This document shows, piece by piece, positions 30,350-34,102 of a stretch of DNA of 34,102 nt. The notes beneath the pieces are model-generated. The model saw only the letters and a list, made by a program, of their open reading frames with translations. It was not told the DNA's origin and did no database searches. The stretch is taken from contig DVIN01000037.1 of the NCBI GenBank assembly GCA_018711275.1, positions 1 to 34,102 on the forward strand, read 5' to 3'. Positions within the stretch are counted from its first letter, which is position 1. Every line of letters begins with the position of its first letter. The DNA is from Candidatus Pullilachnospira intestinigallinarum. GTDB taxonomy: Bacteria; Bacillota; Clostridia; Lachnospirales; Lachnospiraceae. The translations under genes were made by a program, and so were the position numbers.

Positions 30350-31333
30350 TTGGCAGAAAAGAAGCCGGAAGAACTAAAATTGATTACCATGGAGGAAATA
30401 CAGGCAGAAAAGGTGGAATGGCTGCTTTATCCGTTCATCCCTTATGGGAAAGTCACTATTATTCAGGGAGATCCCGGAGAAGGAAAGACAACGATGGTGC
30501 TGCAGCTGATTGCCAGACTGACCAGAGGGGAAGCCATATTCCCGGAAGAAGAAACAGAAAATCAAGCAGAATCAGAAAGAACCCCCATTACCGTTCTGTA
30601 TCAGACAGCGGAGGATGGTTTGGGCGATACCATTAAACCCAGACTGACCGCTGCCGGAGCCGATTGCAGCAAGGTGATTGTCATTGACGACAGAGAAAAG
30701 GCGCTTACTATGATGGATGAGCGTCTGGAAGTTGCTATAAAGGAAACAGCCGCCCGTCTGGTGGTCTTAGACCCCATACAGGGCTATCTGGGCGCTGATG
30801 TGGATATGAACAGGGCCAATGAAATTCGTCCGGTGATGAAGCGGATCAGTGCCCTTGCAGAGAAGTATCACTGTGCGATTGTGCTGATCGGTCATATGAA
30901 TAAATGCTCTGGCGGAAAGTCTTCTTATCGCGGCCTGGGTTCCATTGATTTTCAGGCAGCAGCCCGGAGCGTTCTGGTGGTAGGCAGAGTGAAGGATGAT
31001 GAACAGGTGCGTGTGGCCTGCCACATTAAAAGCTCGCTGGCCCCGGAGGGAACGCCTATCGCCTTCCGGCTGGATAAGGAAAACGGATTTGAATGGATTG
31101 GCGAATATGAAATCAGCGCCGATGAACTCCTGTCCGGGGAACGCAGGGGCCAGAAAACCAGAAACGCGAAAGAATTTTTGAAAGAGATTCTGACAGACGG
31201 ACAGAAGACCTATGCCGAGATTGATGCCGCAGCAAAAGGAAAAGGAATCAAGAAAAAGACCCTGTGGAATGCAAAAAAAGAACTGAATATTGATTCCGTC
31301 AAAATCGGAAGCCAGTGGTACTGGATGATGTAG
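30350..31333 (+). CDS. RepA-like AAA ATPase (hexameric helicase family)
   Basis: A 327-residue RecA-fold ATPase of the AAA_25/RepA type. Walker A is GDPGEGKTT (residues 40-48) and Walker B LVVLDPIQGYLGAD; sensor region IVLIGHMNKCSGGKSSYRGL follows, with SIDFQAAARSVLVVGR. Such proteins are plasmid or element helicases or helicase loaders. The C-terminal 80 residues (ILTDGQKTYAEIDAAAKGKG) form a winged-helix-like region that may bind DNA. The TTG at 30350 is chosen because AAGGAGGT (30335-30342) lies 7 nt upstream; the frame is open a few codons further up, but those overlap the RBS. It suggests that the element replicates at some stage. Confidence 0.87.
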   Translation: MAEKKPEELKLITMEEIQAEKVEWLLYPFIPYGKVTIIQGDPGEGKTTMVLQLIARLTRGEAIFPEEETENQAESERTPITVLYQTAEDGLGDTIKPRLTAAGADCSKVIVIDDREKALTMMDERLEVAIKETAARLVVLDPIQGYLGADVDMNRANEIRPVMKRISALAEKYHCAIVLIGHMNKCSGGKSSYRGLGSIDFQAAARSVLVVGRVKDDEQVRVACHIKSSLAPEGTPIAFRLDKENGFEWIGEYEISADELLSGERRGQKTRNAKEFLKEILTDGQKTYAEIDAAAKGKGIKKKTLWNAKKELNIDSVKIGSQWYWMM

Positions 31334-31340
31334 TGAGGAA

Positions 31341-31385
31341 GATGGCAAGATTCCCTGTTTCTGGGGAAAGGGGAATCTTGCTATC
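31341..31385. repeat. Long hairpin after the RepA-like gene
   Basis: A 15-bp inverted repeat with one wobble pair (31341-31355 with 31371-31385, core arms GCAAGATTCCC and GGGAATCTTGC) and a 15-nt loop. No T run follows. It may be a processing or terminator structure, or part of the element's transfer or replication region. Confidence 0.6.
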
Positions 31386-31429
31386 TTGACTGCCGGTGAA
31401 GAAGTCTGAACGAATTAGCTTATTCACTC

Positions 31430-31571
31430 AAGGCAGGCACACGCCGACCAAAGGGAGGCGACCCCCGGTAGGGCGCAAAGACAGCTTTTGATGGACGGTA
31501 CGGCTGTCAAAAGTGCTTTTGCGTTACTTTCGGCGAAAGTAACAAAGCCTTATGGCGGCTTAAACGCCGCC
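31430..31571. other. Probable origin of transfer (oriT) upstream of the MobV relaxase
   Basis: The 246-bp gap between the RepA-like and relaxase genes is rich in inverted repeats and codes for nothing I can support. GTTACTTT/AAAGTAAC (31523-31543, 5-nt loop) and GGCGGC/GCCGCC (31554-31571) are perfect hairpins just before the relaxase gene. Farther left, GACAGC with GCTGTC and CTTTTGA with TCAAAAG cross each other between about 31480 and 31512. A G/C-rich box (GGAGGCGACCCCCGGTAGGG) is at 31455-31473. MobV relaxases act at an oriT directly upstream of their gene, which places it here; the nick site is not identified. Confidence 0.55.
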
Positions 31572-31579
31572 CGTATCAG

Positions 31580-32839
31580 TTGAAGGAGGACAAGTCTATC
31601 GAAAGGTCAATCAGCGGAATGGTAGGGAAAGGTTCCCTTACACACAACAGCAGAGCATTTAAGGCGAAAAACGTCAAAGAGGACTATACGCAGCACAATA
31701 TTGAATACTGCAACGAAAATATTAAAGCAGTATATCACGAATTGTTTGATGAAGCCTTAGAACGATACAATGCGAAGCAGACACGCAGCGACAGAAAGAT
31801 AGCAGATTATTACGAAAAGATTCGCACTTCCAAACAGGAAAAACTATTTCATGAAGTCATTTTCCAGATTGGAAATAAGGACGATATGAATGCACGAAGC
31901 CAGAATGGTGAACTGGCGAAAGAAATTCTGGATGAGTTTATGGAGGAATTTCCAAAGAGAAATCCCAATCTTAGAGTGTTCTCAGCACATCTCCACATGG
32001 ACGAAGAAACACCGCACCTTCACATTGATTTCGTTCCCTTTGTGACGGGGAGCAAACGAGGTCTTGATACCAGAGTTTCCTTAAAGCAGGCCCTGGCTTC
32101 TCAGGGATTCAAAGGCGGCACCCGGCAGGCCACAGAACAGAGCCAGTGGATGGAAGCGGAAAAGAAAGAACTGGCAAAGGTGATGGAGCGCCATGGCGTA
32201 ATCTGGAAGCAGCTGGGGATTCACAGGAAACACCTGAGCGTGCTGGATTTTCAGAAACAGGAGCGTGAAAAAGAGGTGGTGGCGCTTACTGCTCAGAAAG
32301 AAGAAATCTGTCAGACTATCACGGAAATTCAGGCTGCTGCCGATGGTGAAAAAAGAGATTTACAGGATTTGCAGGAGCAGAAGGCTGCCATGCAGAAAGA
32401 GATTCTGAAAATGTCATCCGATAAAAAGCTGACAGAAAAGAATATCCATGTAATTCGTGAAGATCCGGCATGGCAGCTGCCGGAGCCGGGGATGGTGACA
32501 ACGGCAAAATCTTACCGGGATAAAAAGGCCATTCCTTTATTGGAGAAAGTAAAGGAAACGCTGGTGTCGGCGCTGATCCGGAATGTACAGCTTACAGAAA
32601 TGGTTGAGAAGCTGAAACATCAGATAGAACAACTGCAAAGAAGCAATCATTCACTGGAAGTCAAAGCTGACCGATTGGAGAAAGAAAATACTGATTTGCA
32701 GGAGGAAAGCCGGAATTTCCGATACTTGAAAGCAGAATTTGGAGAACAGAGAGTTTCTGAAATCATAGAGAACCAAAAGGCGTCAGAAGTGCCTGTTATG
32801 GATTCCATACACCGAAAAAGGAAGGAGGTATCACTGTGA
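31580..32839 (+). CDS. MobV/Pre-family relaxase
   Basis: A plasmid recombination/mobilization enzyme (Mob_Pre family) of up to 419 residues. It nicks one strand at oriT for conjugal transfer with help of another element. The metal-binding HLHMDEETPHLHID is at residues 137-150, and NSRAFKAKNV near the start contains the asparagine used by MobV enzymes. The C-terminal half (about 215-410) is a long coiled coil. The start is unclear: AAGGAGGA (31583-31590) lies inside the first codons of the longest frame (TTG at 31580), the first ATG is at 31619, and the residues between (KSIERSISG) look like the conserved family N-terminus. The codon at the right distance from the RBS is ATC (31598). The stop overlaps the next start. 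Confidence 0.9.
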   Translation: MKEDKSIERSISGMVGKGSLTHNSRAFKAKNVKEDYTQHNIEYCNENIKAVYHELFDEALERYNAKQTRSDRKIADYYEKIRTSKQEKLFHEVIFQIGNKDDMNARSQNGELAKEILDEFMEEFPKRNPNLRVFSAHLHMDEETPHLHIDFVPFVTGSKRGLDTRVSLKQALASQGFKGGTRQATEQSQWMEAEKKELAKVMERHGVIWKQLGIHRKHLSVLDFQKQEREKEVVALTAQKEEICQTITEIQAAADGEKRDLQDLQEQKAAMQKEILKMSSDKKLTEKNIHVIREDPAWQLPEPGMVTTAKSYRDKKAIPLLEKVKETLVSALIRNVQLTEMVEKLKHQIEQLQRSNHSLEVKADRLEKENTDLQEESRNFRYLKAEFGEQRVSEIIENQKASEVPVMDSIHRKRKEVSL

Positions 32840-33141
32840 CAGATATGGAGAAAAAGATTATGCTGCGGCTTTGTGCTAAAGTCATAGAATATGTGGATTT
32901 TGAAACAGACCCGGAGGCAGAGCGGCTGGTAAACTGGGTAATACTGGACAATCAGAGAAAGCAGAACAACAATGAAATCCGCTCCCTGATGGCAGAGTAT
33001 AAGAAAAGCGAGCCGGAACGGAGGGAAAGTATTCATGCAGCTATCAAACGAGGAAAGGAGATATGCGACCGGAGAGACGAGTTATATGAGAGCCAGCAGG
33101 AAATAAAGCATAAGCTGTGGAAGCTGGAACGGGAGATTTGA
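32836..33141 (+). CDS. Small helical protein coupled to the relaxase
   Basis: A 101-residue, highly charged, mostly helical protein (for example NQRKQNNNEIRSLMAEYKKS and DRRDELYESQQEIKHKLWK). It starts with GTG at 32836 inside the relaxase stop (GTGA overlap), with AAGGAGGT 6-7 nt upstream, so it is translated together with the relaxase. I do not recognise a family. The position suggests an accessory mobilization protein, but nothing in the sequence shows it. Confidence 0.75.
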   Translation: MTDMEKKIMLRLCAKVIEYVDFETDPEAERLVNWVILDNQRKQNNNEIRSLMAEYKKSEPERRESIHAAIKRGKEICDRRDELYESQQEIKHKLWKLEREI

Positions 33142-33163
33142 TTTTCCTTGAATGTAATAAGCA

Positions 33164-33181
33164 CATGGCGCTAGCGCCATG
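33164..33181. repeat. Perfect 18-bp palindrome after the mobilization genes
   Basis: CATGGCGCTAGCGCCATG reads the same on both strands, with no loop bases. It lies 22 bp after the small mobilization gene and 5 bp before a terminator. It could bind a dimeric protein or a resolvase-like enzyme. Confidence 0.75.
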
Positions 33182-33186
33182 ATGGA

Positions 33187-33228
33187 GAGGGCGAACAACG
33201 GAGAAGGTGGCTGTTGATTCGCTCTTTT
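33187..33228 (+). terminator. Terminator of the mobilization unit
   Basis: GGGCGAACAAC (about 33189-33199) pairs with GTTG and TTCGCTC (33213-33224), with one bulged A, and is followed by TTTT. Confidence 0.65.
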
Positions 33229-33239
33229 GCTATATGTTG

Positions 33240-33536
33240 TTATTCGCAGGTGTCTGTGAAGTCCTTCTGGTAGATCTCAATCATCATTCGTGCTCCCAGG
33301 CGGAAGCCGTCAATGAACATTTCTGACATTTCTAAAGGGAGTGTGTCCAGTTGCTCATCCATGATTTCAACGAAGTGTTTGTCTAAAGGCGGTTCTAAGA
33401 CTTTTAGTTGTTTGACGAAGTCCTCATAGTGCTTGTAATGTTGCTGGCGCAGCTTTCGGTATTCTTCTGTTTTGGGTGTGTACTGCTCGGCAGGGAAAAC
33501 TTCTCCGTCATGTAACTGTAGTAACAGACTTTTCAT
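33240..33536 (-). CDS. DUF6809-like small protein
   Basis: A 98-residue protein with the start MKSLLLQLHDGEVFPAEQY and the later KHYEDFVKQL and FIDGFRLGARMMIEIY, which I recall as a family of unknown function (DUF6809) found in Clostridia mobile elements. The ATG at 33536 is chosen because AAAGGAG lies 7 nt before it; an ATG 11 codons earlier has no RBS and falls within the operator palindrome. It is divergent from the XRE gene at 33651, with shared palindromic operators between them, so it is probably under that regulator. Confidence 0.78.
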   Translation of the reverse strand: MKSLLLQLHDGEVFPAEQYTPKTEEYRKLRQQHYKHYEDFVKQLKVLEPPLDKHFVEIMDEQLDTLPLEMSEMFIDGFRLGARMMIEIYQKDFTDTCE

Positions 33537-33562
33537 ACATAGTCTCCTTTGCAAAAATATTT

Positions 33563-33583
33563 TTGACATTTACTAAATGTCAA
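33563..33583. promoter_or_regulatory. Operator-like palindrome 1 between the divergent genes
   Basis: Perfect 10-bp arms TTGACATTTA and TAAATGTCAA around a single C. On the minus strand its end provides a consensus -35 box (TTGACA, 33583-33578) with TATTTT 18 bp further, a possible promoter of the DUF6809-like gene. Confidence 0.7.
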
Positions 33584-33602
33584 CTTGATTCTTAGTTTAT
33601 CA

Positions 33603-33608
33603 TATAAT
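33603..33608 (+). promoter_or_regulatory. -10 box of the XRE gene at 33651
   Basis: TATAAT lies 42 bp before the start codon. No good -35 box lies 17 bp upstream (TCAACT), so expression may depend on a protein bound at the adjacent palindromes or be weak. Confidence 0.5.
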
Positions 33609-33616
33609 GAGAAAAA

Positions 33617-33636
33617 TGACAATCACTGAATGTCAA
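33617..33636. promoter_or_regulatory. Operator-like palindrome 2 near the XRE transcription start
   Basis: TGACAATCACTGAATGTCAA matches palindrome 1 at 17 of 20 positions and begins 53 bp after the matching point of it. It covers the likely transcription start and leader of the XRE gene, a typical place for autorepression. Confidence 0.65.
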
Positions 33637-33650
33637 TTAAGGAGAATTTT

Positions 33651-33899
33651 ATGTATAAAAACAAGGCAGAAAATGGCGGAAATAACATCTGCGGCCAGAG
33701 AATCAAGGAAATCCGGGAGAATCTGCCGGAGAAAACTTCTCAGCGGAAGCTGGCAGATATGCTACAAATGGCTGGATTGGATATTGATAAGAATGCAGTG
33801 CAGCGGATTGAAAGCGGGAAACGGTTCGTGACGGATATTGAGTTGAAGGTGATTGCGGAGGTACTGGGGGTTAGTTATCAGGAGTTGCTGGATAAGTAA
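33651..33899 (+). CDS. XRE-family regulator
   Basis: An 82-residue protein with one XRE helix-turn-helix domain (GQRIKEIRENLPEKTSQRKL, IDKNAVQRIESGKRFVTDIE, then LKVIAEVLGVSYQELLDK). The loop between helices 1 and 2 and that around helix 3 are longer than usual. RBS AAGGAG lies about 6 nt before the ATG at 33651; the frame is open seven codons further up, but those overlap palindrome 2. It is divergent from the DUF6809-like gene and probably controls both through the two related palindromes. Confidence 0.85.
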   Translation: MYKNKAENGGNNICGQRIKEIRENLPEKTSQRKLADMLQMAGLDIDKNAVQRIESGKRFVTDIELKVIAEVLGVSYQELLDK

Positions 33900-34013
33900 T
33901 GCTTTAAAAGAGACTACTATAATGATATAATTAGTGTATATTTGACGGCAGAAGAATATTTTATGAACTCACGATAATATTAAGTAATGTTATATTAATT
34001 TGGAGGTCATAAA

Positions 34014-34102
34014 ATGTCATATTTTGTCGAATATCGTAATAGTCACTATTTTGGTATGGAAAATTTGAGTAGTCAGATTTATAAAGAAGCTGTTGTAATT
34101 GA
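34014..34102 (+). CDS. Start of an unidentified AT-rich gene, cut by the window end
   Basis: An ATG at 34014 follows GGAGGT (34002-34007) by 6 nt and opens a frame to the window end: MSYFVEYRNSHYFGMENLSS and a few more residues. The piece is too short to identify. Its base composition (about one third GC) and the AT-rich 115 bp before it differ from both the chromosome part and the mobilization genes, suggesting cargo acquired from another source. Confidence 0.55.
   Translation, partial: MSYFVEYRNSHYFGMENLSSQIYKEAVVI

Noticed and set aside
29980..30636. A 218-residue frame that starts at the ATG with the best RBS after the Cro-like gene
   Set aside because: Beyond the first residues its composition is not protein-like, it crosses the terminator at 30219-30249, and it overlaps the well-supported RepA-like gene in another frame.

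Overview
The window looks like a chromosomal segment of a Lachnospiraceae-type (Clostridia, Firmicutes) gut anaerobe. This rests on strong AGGAGG-like ribosome binding sites, SigA-type promoters with 17-bp spacers, moderate GC, and gene types typical of that group (a YczE-like membrane protein, a PDDEXK/AAA-like protein, the NifU-like/GGGtGRT pair, a MobV element). No rRNA, tRNA or CRISPR array was seen.

Left part (1-8.5 kb): the 3' part of an AAA-ATPase-like/PDDEXK protein; an LCP-family wall-polymer ligase behind a near-perfect promoter and a strongly structured leader; a NeuD-like acyltransferase fused to an N-acetylhexosamine-kinase-like domain; a small Cro/CI-type regulator; a YczE-like membrane protein divergent from an AraC regulator; a TrpB2-type PLP enzyme; and a small zinc-ribbon protein.

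Middle (8.7-27.8 kb): an SsuBC/TauBC-like ABC permease and ATPase pair with no binding protein nearby, on the minus strand. Next comes a tight phospholipid operon (PAP2 phosphatase, MprF-like integral membrane protein, PssA, Psd) that would make phosphatidylethanolamine from CDP-diacylglycerol and serine. Then queH (queuosine), argH, asd, a tandem copy of a 73-bp double-hairpin repeat, and the closely packed run selD-moaA-topB-left-handed beta-helix protein. The run selD-moaA suggests selenium and molybdenum cofactor metabolism sharing one transcript. An ABC exporter pair, a convergent TraX-family protein, and a two-gene operon of a NifU-like scaffold plus a GGGtGRT protein follow. The last two genes use codons typical of very highly expressed genes, yet their role is not established.

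Right part (27.8-34.1 kb, right end beyond the window): an integrated mobilizable element. It begins right behind the GGGtGRT gene with four 11-bp direct repeats (probable integrase arm sites), a tyrosine integrase on the minus strand, a divergent CI/Cro-like repressor pair with shared operators, a small DNA-binding protein, a RepA-like AAA ATPase, a hairpin-rich probable oriT, a MobV relaxase with a coupled small gene, a DUF6809-like gene divergent from another XRE regulator with paired palindromic operators, and the start of an AT-rich cargo gene cut by the window end.
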